From assembly GCF_006539945.1 (NCBI RefSeq), contig NZ_BJNZ01000026.1:1-63360 (forward strand): DNA of 63,360 nucleotides. The letters run 5' to 3'. A program made the position numbers and the translations under genes. Positions 1 through 8,931 of this stretch are shown in pieces. The notes beneath the pieces are model-generated. The model was not told the origin of the DNA, did no database searches, and worked only from the letters and a program-made list of their open reading frames with translations. This stretch comes from Cellulosimicrobium cellulans. Lineage in GTDB: Bacteria > Actinomycetota > Actinomycetes > Actinomycetales > Cellulomonadaceae. The number at the start of each line of letters is the position of its first letter. Within the stretch, counting starts at the first letter, position 1.

Positions 1-35
1 GACGTGAGGGCAGACCAGGGTGAGACGACGTCGGG

Positions 36-128
36 CGGGGTGGGTGGTGGTGCCGCGTCGTGGCGGGCCTGGCGGGAGCCGCGAGGAACGAGCGGCGGAT
101 GGTAGACGCGGCACCACCACCCACCCCG
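36..128. repeat. Perfect 24-bp inverted repeat with 45-bp spacer
   Basis: Positions 36-59 and 105-128 are exact reverse complements; the left arm begins CGGGGTGGGTGGTGGTGCCG. The 45-bp spacer has no convincing ORF. It could be a long-loop hairpin, the end of a gene lying left of the window, or a small palindromic element. It sits just before the 21-bp tandem array. The arms are read directly from the sequence; the function is unknown. Confidence 0.8.
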
Positions 129-165
129 ACCACCCAGGCCAACCACAAGCCGTCGAGCACAAGAA

Positions 166-312
166 CCACGCCTCTACCTCGCGTGACCACGGCTCTACTT
201 CGCGCGACCACGGCTCTACCTCGCGCGACCACGGCTCTACCCCGCGCGACCACGGCTCTACCCCGCGTGACCGCGGTTCTACCTCGCGCAGCCGGCGTAC
301 TACCTCGGCGCG
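166..312. repeat. 21-bp tandem repeat (minisatellite), about 6-7 copies
   Basis: Units start at 166, 187, 208, 229, 250 and 271, with a degenerate seventh at 292-312. The core is CCACGGCTCTACCTCGCGCG plus one A. Units 2-5 differ by one or two bases, and the end units are more diverged. On the minus strand every complete unit carries GGTAG, the same string that forms the stop codon of the DsbA-like gene ending at 300, so the array probably grew from that gene's 3' end. The period is a multiple of three, so it also reads as a heptapeptide repeat on the plus strand, but I see no support for a real protein there. Confidence 0.9.
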
Positions 313-860
313 GTGGCGGACTCGATCGCGGCGCGGAGGCCGTCGGCGGTGACGCGGCCGCGGTAGCGGACGCCGTCGACGAACAGGGTCGGGGTGCCCT
401 GGACGCCCGCGGCGAGGGCGTCGGCGTAGTCGCGCTGCACGGGCGCGGCGTGCTGCTGCGCGGCGTCCCCCACGACGGACGCACCGTCGAGGCCGAGCTC
501 CTCGGCGCGGTCGGCCAGCCCGGCCTCGCCGAGCTGGTCCTGGTGCTCGAACAGCGCGGCCTGCATCTCCCAGAACCTCCCCTGCGCCGCGGCGGCCTCG
601 ACCGCGAGCGCCGCGGAGAGCGCGTGGGGGTGGATCTCGAAGAGCGGGAAGTGCCGGAACACGAGGCGCACCTGCCCCGCCGACGCCTCGACGACCTGCC
701 GCAGCACGGGCGCGGCGGCGGCGCAGTACGGGCACTCGAGGTCGCCGAACTCGACGATCGTCACGGGCGCGTCCGGGTTGCCGAGCACGTGCGCGTCGGC
801 GGGGACGAGCTGGTCGGCCGGGATCGGGGCTGCGGTCTGCTCGCTCACGTCGCCCAGCAT
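300..860 (-). CDS. DsbA/thioredoxin-fold oxidoreductase
   Basis: A 186-residue protein with a DsbA-like thioredoxin fold. It opens with the typical NPDAPVTIVEFGDLECPYC stretch, placing the CPYC active site at residues 43-46. The cis-proline loop (GTPTLFVDG) is near residue 157. There is no signal peptide or membrane segment, so a cytosolic thiol-disulfide role is more likely than periplasmic oxidation; that is inference. A GTG four codons after the ATG (reading VSEQT) is a possible alternative start, since neither has a clear ribosome site. It lies 22 bp after the DUF2235 gene on the same strand and is probably co-transcribed. Its stop codon falls inside the minisatellite. Confidence 0.85.
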   Translation of the reverse strand: MLGDVSEQTAAPIPADQLVPADAHVLGNPDAPVTIVEFGDLECPYCAAAAPVLRQVVEASAGQVRLVFRHFPLFEIHPHALSAALAVEAAAAQGRFWEMQAALFEHQDQLGEAGLADRAEELGLDGASVVGDAAQQHAAPVQRDYADALAAGVQGTPTLFVDGVRYRGRVTADGLRAAIESATAPR

Positions 861-882
861 GGCACGGGGTCGGCGCGTTCCC

Positions 883-2013
883 TCACGCGAGGACCAGCGG
901 CCGGTCCTCCCGGATGCCGCCGGGGATCGGCTCGACGAGGTGCTCCAGGCCGGGCCCGGCGCTCTCGCGCCACCACGTGACGTTCCGGGCGTGGCGCGCG
1001 TACTCGGAGTCCGGGTCAGCGGTGAGGTAGGCCGCGGTCTGGGCGAGGTACACGGCGTCGACGGTGTCGGGCGGGGTGGGCACCCCGGCGAGGACGCGCC
1101 GGTCGCCGCGGAAGCGCGGGCGCGGGTGCATGCGCTTGAGGAGGTTGAGCGCGCCGAAGAGCAGTCCGGGCCGGAACCGGCACACGAACGCGTCCTCGTG
1201 GTGGAGCTGCGCGAACAGCCGCTCCTCGTCGAACGACAGCCCGCGGGCGATGGCCTCGCCGACCATCCACAGGAGCGCGGTGTCGGAGAGCGCCCGGGCG
1301 CGCGCCCCGCCGCCGACGTCGCTGTGCCCGCCGGGGAACCAGACCTGCTTGACCCGCGCTGCCATGGCGACGGGCACGTCCCAGAGGCACGGCTCGAACG
1401 TGATGCGGCGGTCGTCGATCGCGAGGGCCTGGCGGGCGCACTCGACGTCGGTCGACAGGCGCAGGTCGTGGAAGCGGCTGCGGCGGCGGGACAGCCCGGG
1501 GACGCCGAGGGCGCCGACGGTGTCGAACACGCCGAGGAACGCGACGGGGACGTGGTCGTGACAGTGCTCGGCGCGGAAGGCGGCCGCCTGCTCGGCCCGC
1601 TGGGCGGCGTCGCGCACGCGGTAGATCCGCTCGGCGTCGCACAGGTGGTCGCGCGCGAGGGAGTCCTGGGTGAGCAGCCCGACGGTCGCGACCATGCCGA
1701 CGACGCTCCGGGCCGTGTACGCGCCGCGGCTGAACCCGAACACGTAGATCTCGTCGCCGGGCTCGTAGTTGAGCGCGAGGTGGCGGTACCCGGCGACGAC
1801 GTTGCGCGTCAGCCCGTACCCGAACGCCCCGCCGAGCAGGCGGTCGACGAGGTAGCCCTGCGCCCCGACGCCCTCGACGGAGAACACCATCTGCTGCACG
1901 CCGTCCGGTCCGATGCCGGTGCGGACCGAGCGTGCGATCTTCTCGATGTTCGACACGCTCGCGTTCACCGGCGAGTTCCACGTGCCGTCGCAGCACAGCA
2001 CCAGCCGCTTCAT
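883..2013 (-). CDS. DUF2235 alpha/beta-hydrolase-like protein
   Basis: A 376-residue member of the DUF2235 family, which shares its catalytic fold with Tle1-type phospholipases. The start MKRLVLCCDGTWN carries the family's opening motif; an upstream extension in frame was rejected because GGGGAGAGG sits just before this ATG. The nucleophile elbow GFSRG places the serine at residue 95. A later FDTVG supplies a candidate Asp and GGHSDVGGG a candidate His. No signal peptide is seen, so the enzyme should be cytosolic. Family members hydrolyse lipids or other esters, but the substrate here is unknown. The gene is divergent from the VanY-type gene and followed by the DsbA-like gene. Confidence 0.85.
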   Translation of the reverse strand: MKRLVLCCDGTWNSPVNASVSNIEKIARSVRTGIGPDGVQQMVFSVEGVGAQGYLVDRLLGGAFGYGLTRNVVAGYRHLALNYEPGDEIYVFGFSRGAYTARSVVGMVATVGLLTQDSLARDHLCDAERIYRVRDAAQRAEQAAAFRAEHCHDHVPVAFLGVFDTVGALGVPGLSRRRSRFHDLRLSTDVECARQALAIDDRRITFEPCLWDVPVAMAARVKQVWFPGGHSDVGGGARARALSDTALLWMVGEAIARGLSFDEERLFAQLHHEDAFVCRFRPGLLFGALNLLKRMHPRPRFRGDRRVLAGVPTPPDTVDAVYLAQTAAYLTADPDSEYARHARNVTWWRESAGPGLEHLVEPIPGGIREDRPLVLA

Positions 2014-2091
2014 GGTCCTCTCCCCACCTCGCCCCGGCACCGTCGCCGGGGACACCATCTGGGGAGGGCCCGGCGGGGTTCGTGATACTTC

Positions 2092-2113
2092 GGTGAGCGT
2101 CTCCCCGCTCACC
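2092..2113. promoter_or_regulatory. Inverted repeat, possible operator between divergent genes
   Basis: GGTGAGCG at 2092-2099 and CGCTCACC at 2106-2113 are perfect inverted repeats with a 6-bp spacer. The 22-bp size suits a dimeric repressor. It lies upstream of both the DUF2235 and VanY-type genes. No regulator can be assigned. Confidence 0.45.
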
Positions 2114-2147
2114 CGCCGAACGGTCCGAAGGGCGGCTGCCGGTGGCG

Positions 2148-2161
2148 TAGGTTCTGGCGGT
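2148..2161 (+). promoter_or_regulatory. Candidate leaderless promoter of VanY-type gene
   Basis: TAGGTT at 2148-2153 lies 8 nt before the GTG at 2162, with no Shine-Dalgarno sequence between, so transcription may begin at or next to the start codon. Confidence 0.5.
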
Positions 2162-3280
2162 GTGACCGTCACGAACGCCCCCTCCTCCACCGAACCCTCG
2201 GGCTACCCGACCGGGCGGGAGCGGCGGCACGCCCGGGGGACGCGCCGGCACCGCGGCGTGTGGGTCGCGGTCGTCGTGACGCTGGCGCTCCTCCTCGGGG
2301 CCGCCGGCGGCGGGCTGGTCTGGTACCGGGGGTCGACGTACGACGACCTGGCCGCGCAGGCCACCACGGCGCAGGCCCTGCTCACGACGTCCGACGGGAA
2401 GGTCGCCGACCCCGCCGTCCGGGACGACCTGACGGTCGAGGTCGACGACGCGCGCGCCCTGCTGGGTGCGTCGTTCCTCGATCGCATGACGACCGGCACG
2501 ACGGGCGCGACCGAGTCGCTGGAGCAGGCGTCGCAGGCCGTGCACGCCTCGATGCTGGACCACGCGCGCGCCGAGGTCGAGGCGGCCCGCACGAGCCTGG
2601 CGCCCGTCCAGGAGCAGGGCGAGAAGATCTACGCCGCGACGGAGGGCCTGGGCGCCGACGAGGCGGTGCGCACGCGGCTCCGGGAGGCGCTCGACGCGGC
2701 CGCGACGACGGCGGAGACGGCCGGGAGCGGTGCGTCCGCCGACGACCTCGCCGCGCTGGAGCGGGCCGTGCTCGACCTCGAGACGAGCCTGGCGACCGTC
2801 GCCACGTCGACGGAGGAGATGTCGACCGCGCAGGACGCCGTCTCCTGCCCCGCGCCGGACCAGGTGTGGGACCCCGACGGCGGACGCGTGCCCGACTCCG
2901 CCCTGGCCGCGATCCCGTGGTCGCCGTCGGACCGGGTGCGCGCCGACGTGCTCGACGGGCTCGTCGCCCTCGACGCGGCCTACCTCGAGCGGTTCGGCGT
3001 GCACCTGACGATCAACTCCTCGTACCGCACGTACGAGGAGCAGGCGGGCCTCTACGACCCGTCGTCGCCGATCGCCGCACCGCCCGGCTGCTCGAACCAC
3101 GGCCTGGGCTTCGCCGTCGACCTGGGCGGGGGCGTGCAGGCGTTCGGCACCCCGCAGTACGAGTGGCTCAAGCAGAACGCCGAGACCCACGGCTGGACCC
3201 ACCCCGACTTCGCCGAGCCCGACGGGCGCGTGCCGGAGCCGTGGCACTGGGAGTCGGTGCTGGCCCGCGCGGACGACTGA
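2162..3280 (+). CDS. Membrane-anchored D-Ala-D-Ala carboxypeptidase (M15B, VanY-like)
   Basis: A 372-residue protein. A basic N-terminus is followed by one membrane segment at about 33-55, an alpha-helical stalk to about residue 225 and a C-terminal M15 peptidase domain. The zinc-site motifs are present: the SSYRTYEEQ region, SNHGLGFAVD (metal His and Asp) and EPWHWE (catalytic Glu region and metal His). Members trim the terminal D-alanine of peptidoglycan stem peptides outside the membrane. The GTG start was chosen because the protein then begins with a short cytosolic tail before the anchor and because a -10-like box lies 8 nt upstream. It converges on the acylphosphatase gene. Confidence 0.88.
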   Translation: MTVTNAPSSTEPSGYPTGRERRHARGTRRHRGVWVAVVVTLALLLGAAGGGLVWYRGSTYDDLAAQATTAQALLTTSDGKVADPAVRDDLTVEVDDARALLGASFLDRMTTGTTGATESLEQASQAVHASMLDHARAEVEAARTSLAPVQEQGEKIYAATEGLGADEAVRTRLREALDAAATTAETAGSGASADDLAALERAVLDLETSLATVATSTEEMSTAQDAVSCPAPDQVWDPDGGRVPDSALAAIPWSPSDRVRADVLDGLVALDAAYLERFGVHLTINSSYRTYEEQAGLYDPSSPIAAPPGCSNHGLGFAVDLGGGVQAFGTPQYEWLKQNAETHGWTHPDFAEPDGRVPEPWHWESVLARADD

Positions 3281-3295
3281 GCCGCCCGCCGGGAC

Positions 3296-3577
3296 TCAGG
3301 GCGCCGACGACGCCCCCGGGCCCGCGTCCTGGTCGACGTCCACCCGGGTGACGTGCCCCGGCGTCGGGCCGTCGCGCAGCCACGCCACGAGCCGGTCGAC
3401 CGCGCTCCGGGGCCCGGTGACGACCACCTCGACGGTGCCGTCGCGGCGGTTCGTCGCGACCCCGTCGAGCCCCAGCGCGACGAGCCGCTCGCGCGTCGCC
3501 CACCGGAAGCCGACACCCTGCACGCGACCGTGCACGACGGCCCGCAGGGCGACGGGTGCGTGCGGAGCCCCCGTCAC
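3296..3577 (-). CDS. acyP: Acylphosphatase
   Basis: A 93-residue protein with the signature VHGRVQGVGFRW, which contains the phosphate-binding loop and catalytic Arg, and GVATNRRDGTVEV, which contains the catalytic Asn. It hydrolyses carboxyl-phosphate bonds of small acylphosphates in the cytosol. Its GTG start overlaps the TGA of the upstream DUF1918-DUF1876 gene by 4 bp (GTGA), so translation is probably coupled. The length is normal for the family. Confidence 0.93.
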   Translation of the reverse strand: MTGAPHAPVALRAVVHGRVQGVGFRWATRERLVALGLDGVATNRRDGTVEVVVTGPRSAVDRLVAWLRDGPTPGHVTRVDVDQDAGPGASSAP

Positions 3578-4050
3578 TGGTGCACGTGCGCCGGGACGCC
3601 CGTCGACGACTCGATGTCCGACTCGGCGTCGTCGAGCAGCCGGTCCGCGAGCCGCCGCAGCGCGCGCCCGACGGCGATCTCGTCGCCGATGAGCGGGACG
3701 TCCAGGTCGTGCGGGTCGCGCCGCGCGCGCCCGACCGTCCGCAGGTGATCCGGCGTCTCCGCGACGAGCACCGCCTCCGCCGTCGTGCGGCCCTCCGACT
3801 CGACGACGCTGACCTGCACGCGCCACACCTTCGTCGTGTCGGTCCCGCCGCCGTTCTCCGCCCCGGGCACGTGCTCGACGTAGCTGTCCGACCCCGGGTA
3901 GACGAGCGTGCGCTCGCCCGTGTCGGCCCACTCCACGAGGTACGGGGGCGTCCCGTCCTCGTGCCGCAGCTCGACCACCACCCCGTCGCGCACCGCCCCG
4001 CCGACCACCCCCGAGGCCGTCACGATCCTGTCCCCGACCGATGCCCTCAT
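3574..4050 (-). CDS. DUF1918-DUF1876 fusion protein
   Basis: A 158-residue protein made of two small actinobacterial domains. Residues 1-62 match DUF1918 (starts MRASVGDRIV, ends around LVYPGSDSYVEH). Residues about 72-148 match DUF1876, the Rv2632c-like dsRBD-like fold (WRVQVSVVE through GRALRRLADRLLDD). To my knowledge these are usually separate proteins; here a short Gly-rich linker joins them. A strong ribosome site (GAGGAG) precedes the ATG. It overlaps the acylphosphatase start by 4 bp. The function is unknown; both families are linked to stress in mycobacteria, but nothing here proves a role. Confidence 0.82.
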   Translation of the reverse strand: MRASVGDRIVTASGVVGGAVRDGVVVELRHEDGTPPYLVEWADTGERTLVYPGSDSYVEHVPGAENGGGTDTTKVWRVQVSVVESEGRTTAEAVLVAETPDHLRTVGRARRDPHDLDVPLIGDEIAVGRALRRLADRLLDDAESDIESSTGVPAHVHQ

Positions 4051-4123
4051 GGCTCCTCCTCGTGCCGCAGCGCTCTTCCATCATGCGACCGGGTGGGGCC
4101 CGCTGCACCCCCGGGCCCCCGGG

Positions 4124-6127
4124 TCAGCCGTCGAGCTGGGCCCGCAGCGCCTCGGGGTCGTGCGCCGGGAGCCGGCACACGAAGTCGGCGCACAGGTAGG
4201 CGCCCGGGCCGCGACCGGCGAGCAGGCCGACGCCGTCGACCGCGAGCGCCGCGGCGTCGCCGGGCGTCGCGGCGAGCAGCAGGCCGTCCGGGTGGTACCA
4301 GTCGCGCGCGGCCTCCCGGAACGCCTCGAGCAGGTCCGGGTCTGCCACGAGCACGAGCTGGTGGGGCGGCTCGGCGAGCCCGACGGCGACCCGGAGCACC
4401 CCCGCCGCGCCGAGCGGGTGCTCGCTCGCCGTCGGGGACGCGGCGACGTGCGCGCGGGCGGCGTCCCGGTAGCGCGGCTCGCCCGTCGCGAGGTGGGCCA
4501 GCAGCGCCGCCCGCGCGGCCGCCGTCGTGCCGGACGGGACGGCGCCCTCCGACGCGTCCGCCGCGGCACCGGCCGCGAGCCCGAGGTCGGTGAGCACGGG
4601 GTCCGTGCCCTGCGGGGGCCGCAGCTCGCCGTCCGCACCGACGGTCGCGTCGACGAGGCGAAGGCCCTCGCGCACGTACCGGGCCTCTCCCGTCAGGCCG
4701 CCGAGCACGAGGAGCGCGGTCGCGAAGGCGCCGTGGTCCTCGAGCGTCGCGACGGCGTCCGAGGCGACGCCGCCCTCCGAGGCCCGCACGAGCGTCCCGT
4801 CGGCCCGCACGTGCGTGGTCAGCAGCCGGTCGGCGGCGGCGCGCGCGGCGTCCGTGAGGTCGGGCAGGCCGAGGTGGTGCCCGGCTCGTGCGAGCGCCTC
4901 GATCGCGAGGCCGTTCCAGCCGGTGAGCACCTTGGTGTCGAGCCGGGGCGGCTCGTGGTGCGCGCGCTCGGCGGGCGGGAGCAGGTAGTACCCGCCCTCG
5001 ACGCGCTCGCCACCGACGACGGACTCCGAGTCCTGCGCGCTCGCGAACGCGCCGTCGGCGAGGCGCAGGACGCGCAGGAGGAAGCGCCCGACGTCGGCGG
5101 CGACCCGCGCGGCGCCCTCGCCCGGGTCCGGGGTGCCGGGGGCGGGTGCCGGGGTGCGGAGCGGGCCGTCCACCGGCCCGGTGCGCCGCAGCACGGCGAG
5201 GGTCGTCGCGGCCGAGAGGAGCTGGGCGTTGTCGTAGAGCATCCGCTCGTAGTGCGGCTCCGACCAGTCGGGCCGGCTCGCGTACCGGAAGAACCCGCCG
5301 TCGACGTCGCGCAGCGGGCTCACGGCCATCGCGTCGACCGTGCGCCCGGCCAGGACGAGCGCACGCCGCGCGACCTCCGGGTCCACGACCGACGACGCGG
5401 CCAGGTCGAGCAGGAGCTCGAGGGTCGGCGCGACGGGGAACTTCGGCGCGCCACCGAACCCGCCGTGCACGCGGTCCTCCGCCGCCTCCAGCCGGTCGAC
5501 GACGGTCCGCGCATGGTCGGCGAGCCGGCCGACCGGCCCGTCGTCGGTCGCGCCGGGAGCGCCCGGCTCCCCGGGGGTGACGACCGTCGTCGCCGCGGCG
5601 CGGGGCACCCCCGTCCGCCGTCCCGCCGCGGCGTCCCGCAGCGCCGCGCGGATCGTCTCCCCGGTGTCGACCACCTGGTCGCGCCGCAGCTCCCAGGCCT
5701 GCGCGACGGCGTCGAGCACGTCCCGGAACGCGGGCCGGCCCGCCACGGGGACCGGCGGCCAGTAGGTGCCCGCGTAGAACGGGGCGCCGTCCGGCGTCGT
5801 GAACACCGTGAGCGGCCAGCCGAGGTCGGGCGTGAACGCGCTCGCGGCGGCGAGCAGGCTCGCGTCGACGTCGGGGTGCTCCTCGCGGTCGACCTTCACC
5901 GCGACGAACCCGCGCGCGAGCTGCGCGCCGATCTCCGGGTCGGAGAAGCTCTCGCGCGCCATGACGTGGCACCAGTGGCACGTCGCGTACCCGACCGACA
6001 CCAGGACCGGCACGTCGCGGCGCCGTGCCTCGGCGAACGCCTCGGCGCCCCACGGGTACCAGTCCACGGGGTTGTCGGCGTGCTGACGCAGGTACGGGCT
6101 CACGGCGTCGGCGAGGCGGTTGACCAT
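4124..6127 (-). CDS. DUF255 thioredoxin-domain protein (YyaL/SSP411-like)
   Basis: A 667-residue protein. The N-terminal DUF255 thioredoxin-like domain has the canonical opening ([20 protein letters not shown]) and the CHWC motif at residues 50-53. The remainder is the alpha/alpha-barrel characteristic of the YyaL/SPATA20 family, with a metal-free glycosidase-like fold. The biochemical role of the family is not established. The start is supported by the invariant N-terminus. A hexamer CAGGCT lies 7 nt upstream, suggesting a leaderless promoter facing away from the kinase gene. The length is normal. Confidence 0.9.
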   Translation of the reverse strand: MVNRLADAVSPYLRQHADNPVDWYPWGAEAFAEARRRDVPVLVSVGYATCHWCHVMARESFSDPEIGAQLARGFVAVKVDREEHPDVDASLLAAASAFTPDLGWPLTVFTTPDGAPFYAGTYWPPVPVAGRPAFRDVLDAVAQAWELRRDQVVDTGETIRAALRDAAAGRRTGVPRAAATTVVTPGEPGAPGATDDGPVGRLADHARTVVDRLEAAEDRVHGGFGGAPKFPVAPTLELLLDLAASSVVDPEVARRALVLAGRTVDAMAVSPLRDVDGGFFRYASRPDWSEPHYERMLYDNAQLLSAATTLAVLRRTGPVDGPLRTPAPAPGTPDPGEGAARVAADVGRFLLRVLRLADGAFASAQDSESVVGGERVEGGYYLLPPAERAHHEPPRLDTKVLTGWNGLAIEALARAGHHLGLPDLTDAARAAADRLLTTHVRADGTLVRASEGGVASDAVATLEDHGAFATALLVLGGLTGEARYVREGLRLVDATVGADGELRPPQGTDPVLTDLGLAAGAAADASEGAVPSGTTAAARAALLAHLATGEPRYRDAARAHVAASPTASEHPLGAAGVLRVAVGLAEPPHQLVLVADPDLLEAFREAARDWYHPDGLLLAATPGDAAALAVDGVGLLAGRGPGAYLCADFVCRLPAHDPEALRAQLDG

Positions 6128-6209
6128 GCCGTCCAGCCTGCCAGGTCGGGGCGGCGCGCGCGGGGCGGGACGTCGGAGTTGTCTGCTACGTCCAGGACCG
6201 GCGCGCTTG

Positions 6210-6222
6210 TAACGTTGCGCCC
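6210..6222 (+). promoter_or_regulatory. Candidate leaderless promoter of kinase gene
   Basis: TAACGT at 6210-6215 is followed by 7 nt and then the ATG, with no Shine-Dalgarno sequence. Confidence 0.55.
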
Positions 6223-8508
6223 ATGCCCGGCCCCGAGCAGTCCGCCCTCGCGGTGGCGACCGACGACGACACCCGCCTGACCACCCAGGCCCCCGCCGAC
6301 CACGCCGGGCCCGTGCCCGCCGCGCCCGACGTCTCCGTCCGACCGGCCGCCGCCCCCGACGCCGAGCCCGGCCCCGCGGCGCTCCCCCGGCGACCCGTCC
6401 GCCAGGTGCCGGCGAGCGGCGACCGCCGGGGCCCGTTCACCCTCGGCGAGGTGCTCGGGCACGGCGGGTTCGCGCACGTCTACCGCGCGACGGACGCGGA
6501 CGGCGGGGAGGTCGCGGTGAAGGTGCTGACCGGCCTCCAGGAGGGCTCCCGCGAGCGCTTCACGCAGGAGGCGAGGCTCCTGGAGGCCGTGGGCGGGCGC
6601 GGCTTCCCCGCGTTCGTGCGCTCGGGCCTCGACGACGACCAGCCGTGGTTCGCGATGGGGCTCGTGCCGGGCACGACGCTGCGCGACCAGGTCCGCGCGT
6701 CGGGACCGCTGACCGGGCGGCAGGCGCTGCGGCTCGCCGCGCAGGTCGCCCAGGCGCTCCTCGTGCTCCAGGAGCAGCACTGCGTGCACCGCGACCTGAA
6801 GCCCGCCAACATCATGGTCGACGGCGACCGCGCGGTCCTCATCGATCTCGGCATCGCCAAGCTGTTCGACACCGCGACGTCCACGCAGCCGGTCGGGACG
6901 CTCGCGTACATGGCGCCGGAGCTGTTCGCCCGCCGCGTGCACCCCCGCTCGGACGTGTACGCGCTCGGCCTGCTCCTGATCTTTGCCACCACGGGAGTCG
7001 TGCCGGCGGACCTCAACTTCCTCGGTCGCGACCTCGAGGCCGAGGACCTCGTGCGCGAGGTGCCGGACGACCTGGTCGGGGTGCCGGACGGGATGGAGCT
7101 GGGCCCGTCCCCGGCCGAGCTGCCCGAGATCGACCCCCACCTGCAGGACCTGATCCTGTCGATGACCCGCTACCAGCCGAACCATCGCCCCGCGCTCGAG
7201 AGCGTCGTCGCGGTGCTGCGCGCGCGGCTCGCCGGGGAGGTCGCCGACGACACCCTGCTCCTCACGCAGCGGATCCTGGCCGACGGCGCCACCGCGGCCG
7301 AGCGCGCGCTCGGCCCCGTCGCCGGGCTGGGTGCCGCGACCGGCGCCCCTGTGCGGGCCGAGCGACCGGCGAAGGTCGTGCCGGTCGGCTCGACGGTCGC
7401 TAGCCCGGTCGGCATGGCCGTCGGCGCGGACGCCGGGAGCGACGCGGCGCGTCCCCGGGAGCCGTGGCACGCCCTGGTCTACGACGCCACGCTGATGAGC
7501 GTGCTCGCCGAGGTGCACGGCGACGGGTTCGACGGCGCGGCCGCCGAGGTCATCGCCGACCACGTCGCGAGCATCGGCGCCCACGTCGCCGGGGGCCGGA
7601 CCCCGGCGGAGCTCAAGGACTGGCTCTGGCAGGCGATGCAGTGGCGGGCCGCGACACCTCCCGCGGGCCACCCCGACACCCTGCGCGGGTGGCGGGCGTA
7701 TCGACGCCCGGCCCACTCCGTGCTCGCGCCGCCGCGGAGCGGCCCCGAGCGTGTGGCCCGCGCCGACCGGCTGCGCCGGGACGGACATGTCCCCGTCCCC
7801 GCTGCTGGTGCCCGGGACGAGCGTGCCTGGCCGCTACCCGTGCAACGCGTCTCCACGCTGGGCCGCCCCCCGTCGGGGCGACCCTCGGCCGAGCCGGTCA
7901 CCCCTGCGGTCGCGCGGACCCGGGTCGTGGACTCCCCCGACCTCGTCGCCACGCAGGTCGGCCGACCGGTGCCGCCGTCGGTCCCACCGCGCCGGAGCTC
8001 CGTCCAGCACCTCGGGCCCACGCCGCGCTCGGCCCGGCAACGCGTCACCGGAGCGGCCGTCACGAGCACCCCCGCCCCCCGGCCTGCGGACACCGCGCAG
8101 AGCACCCCCGCGTCGCCCTCGGCACCGGGACGGGCAGCCCCCGCGGTCACCGCGCCGTCCCGCTCCGCCGCGCCGTCGTCCGGGAGCCGGTCCCGGGTCG
8201 GGGGCACGCTCCTGCGTGCGCTGCCGCGCCTGCTCGCGGTCCTCGCGGTGCTGCGCACGCTGTGGCTCGTGCCCGACGGCGCGGCCCGGCAGAGCGAGCC
8301 GTTCGTCCCCCTGCCGTCGCAGCTCCTGGAGACCCTGCGCGTCTCGGTCGACATGGCCCCGCTCGTCGACGGACCGGTGCTCGCCCTGGCCGCGCTCGCG
8401 GTGGCCGTGGTGCTGCGCGTCGCCGGGCAGCGCACGTGGACGTGGCTGTACGCGCTCCTCGCCTCCGCGTCGATCGCGACCACGGTGGCGCTCGTCCTGC
8501 GCGGCTGA
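6223..8508 (+). CDS. Membrane-associated Ser/Thr protein kinase
   Basis: A 761-residue protein. After a Pro/Ala-rich tail, residues about 72-345 form a Hanks-type kinase with every key element: Gly loop GHGGFAHVY (79-87), Lys100, Glu116, HRDLKPAN (189-196), DLG at 208-210 in place of DFG, and APE (231-233). A helical region (about 415-510, with [10 protein letters not shown] and [10 protein letters not shown]) and a long low-complexity Pro/Ser/Arg linker follow. The C-terminus has about three hydrophobic segments (665-760). Kinase at the N-terminus and membrane at the C-terminus is opposite to the PASTA arrangement only in lacking any extracellular sensor domain. The gene is isolated, with its own promoter and terminator. 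The substrate is unknown. Confidence 0.9.
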   Translation: MPGPEQSALAVATDDDTRLTTQAPADHAGPVPAAPDVSVRPAAAPDAEPGPAALPRRPVRQVPASGDRRGPFTLGEVLGHGGFAHVYRATDADGGEVAVKVLTGLQEGSRERFTQEARLLEAVGGRGFPAFVRSGLDDDQPWFAMGLVPGTTLRDQVRASGPLTGRQALRLAAQVAQALLVLQEQHCVHRDLKPANIMVDGDRAVLIDLGIAKLFDTATSTQPVGTLAYMAPELFARRVHPRSDVYALGLLLIFATTGVVPADLNFLGRDLEAEDLVREVPDDLVGVPDGMELGPSPAELPEIDPHLQDLILSMTRYQPNHRPALESVVAVLRARLAGEVADDTLLLTQRILADGATAAERALGPVAGLGAATGAPVRAERPAKVVPVGSTVASPVGMAVGADAGSDAARPREPWHALVYDATLMSVLAEVHGDGFDGAAAEVIADHVASIGAHVAGGRTPAELKDWLWQAMQWRAATPPAGHPDTLRGWRAYRRPAHSVLAPPRSGPERVARADRLRRDGHVPVPAAGARDERAWPLPVQRVSTLGRPPSGRPSAEPVTPAVARTRVVDSPDLVATQVGRPVPPSVPPRRSSVQHLGPTPRSARQRVTGAAVTSTPAPRPADTAQSTPASPSAPGRAAPAVTAPSRSAAPSSGSRSRVGGTLLRALPRLLAVLAVLRTLWLVPDGAARQSEPFVPLPSQLLETLRVSVDMAPLVDGPVLALAALAVAVVLRVAGQRTWTWLYALLASASIATTVALVLRG

Positions 8509-8538
8509 CCGGCTGTCGGGTGGGTCGATGGCGGTCGT

Positions 8539-8568
8539 GGCGGCACCGCGGTGCCGCGCGGTGCCGCC
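8539..8568 (+). terminator. Stem-loop after kinase gene
   Basis: GGCGGCACCG (8539-8548) pairs perfectly with CGGTGCCGCC (8559-8568) around a 10-nt loop. There is no clear U tract. It lies between the kinase and the convergent hemerythrin remnant, so it could serve both strands. Confidence 0.55.
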
Positions 8569-8579
8569 CGACATAGGGC

Positions 8580-8815
8580 TCAGAGCGGCCCGAGCACGTC
8601 CCTGCGCGGCGCTCTGAGGTCGAGCGCCGCGAGGACGCCTCCGAGCGCGCGCTCCTCGTACCGGAAGTGCGACTCCATGATCGCGCCCACCCCGTCGAGG
8701 TGACGCACGACGGCGTCCCGCGACGCGACGGGGTCCGTCGCCCGGTCGAGCGCGTGCTCGAGGTCGGCGACGAGGTACGCGATCATCCCGTGGTCCTGGC
8801 GCAGACGTCGCCCGG
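8580..8815 (-). pseudogene. Truncated hemerythrin-like protein remnant
   Basis: The reading frame ending at 8580 encodes what looks like the C-terminal half of an HHE hemerythrin domain: LRQDHGMIAYLVADLEHAL, then an ESHFRYEER metal-ligand-type segment. Upstream of about 8815 the frame turns into Arg-rich translation and then runs into a palindromic repeat. No N-terminal half with the first metal-binding helices is present. The only ATG inside the homologous part (8784-8786) would give about 68 residues. I read this as a gene that lost its 5' half; a short functional protein cannot be excluded. Confidence 0.55.
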
Positions 8816-8859
8816 TCCCCGGCGTCGCGCGCCGCCGACGAGAACGACACCACGCGCCG

Positions 8860-8915
8860 TCGAGCACGACCTGAGGGTCGCGAAGACGCTCAGAAAGACC
8901 CTCATGTCGTGTTCG
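8860..8915. repeat. Palindromic repeat, copy 1
   Basis: Arms at 8860-8878 and 8897-8915 are 19 bp with two mismatches around an 18-nt loop. The minus-strand sequence starts CGAACACGACATGAGGGTC, which matches the arm of the element at 60766-60824. Two copies of the same roughly 60-bp palindrome at unrelated loci indicate a dispersed REP-like family. Confidence 0.75.
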
Positions 8916-8931
8916 GCCCCGGAGCCGACGG

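Noticed and set aside
166-312. Possible CRISPR array
   Set aside because: The units are directly adjacent with no unique spacers, so it is a plain tandem repeat.
36-312. Insertion sequence end or transposon remnant at the left edge
   Set aside because: No transposase frame and no target-site duplication are visible; the inverted repeat alone is insufficient.
20-352. Plus-strand 110-codon frame with heptapeptide repeats
   Set aside because: It is the translation of the minisatellite, overlaps the DsbA-like gene antisense, and has no ribosome site or homology that I recognise.
3908-6280. Long plus-strand frame opposite the DUF255 gene
   Set aside because: High-GC antisense shadow; the minus-strand frame has clear family motifs throughout.
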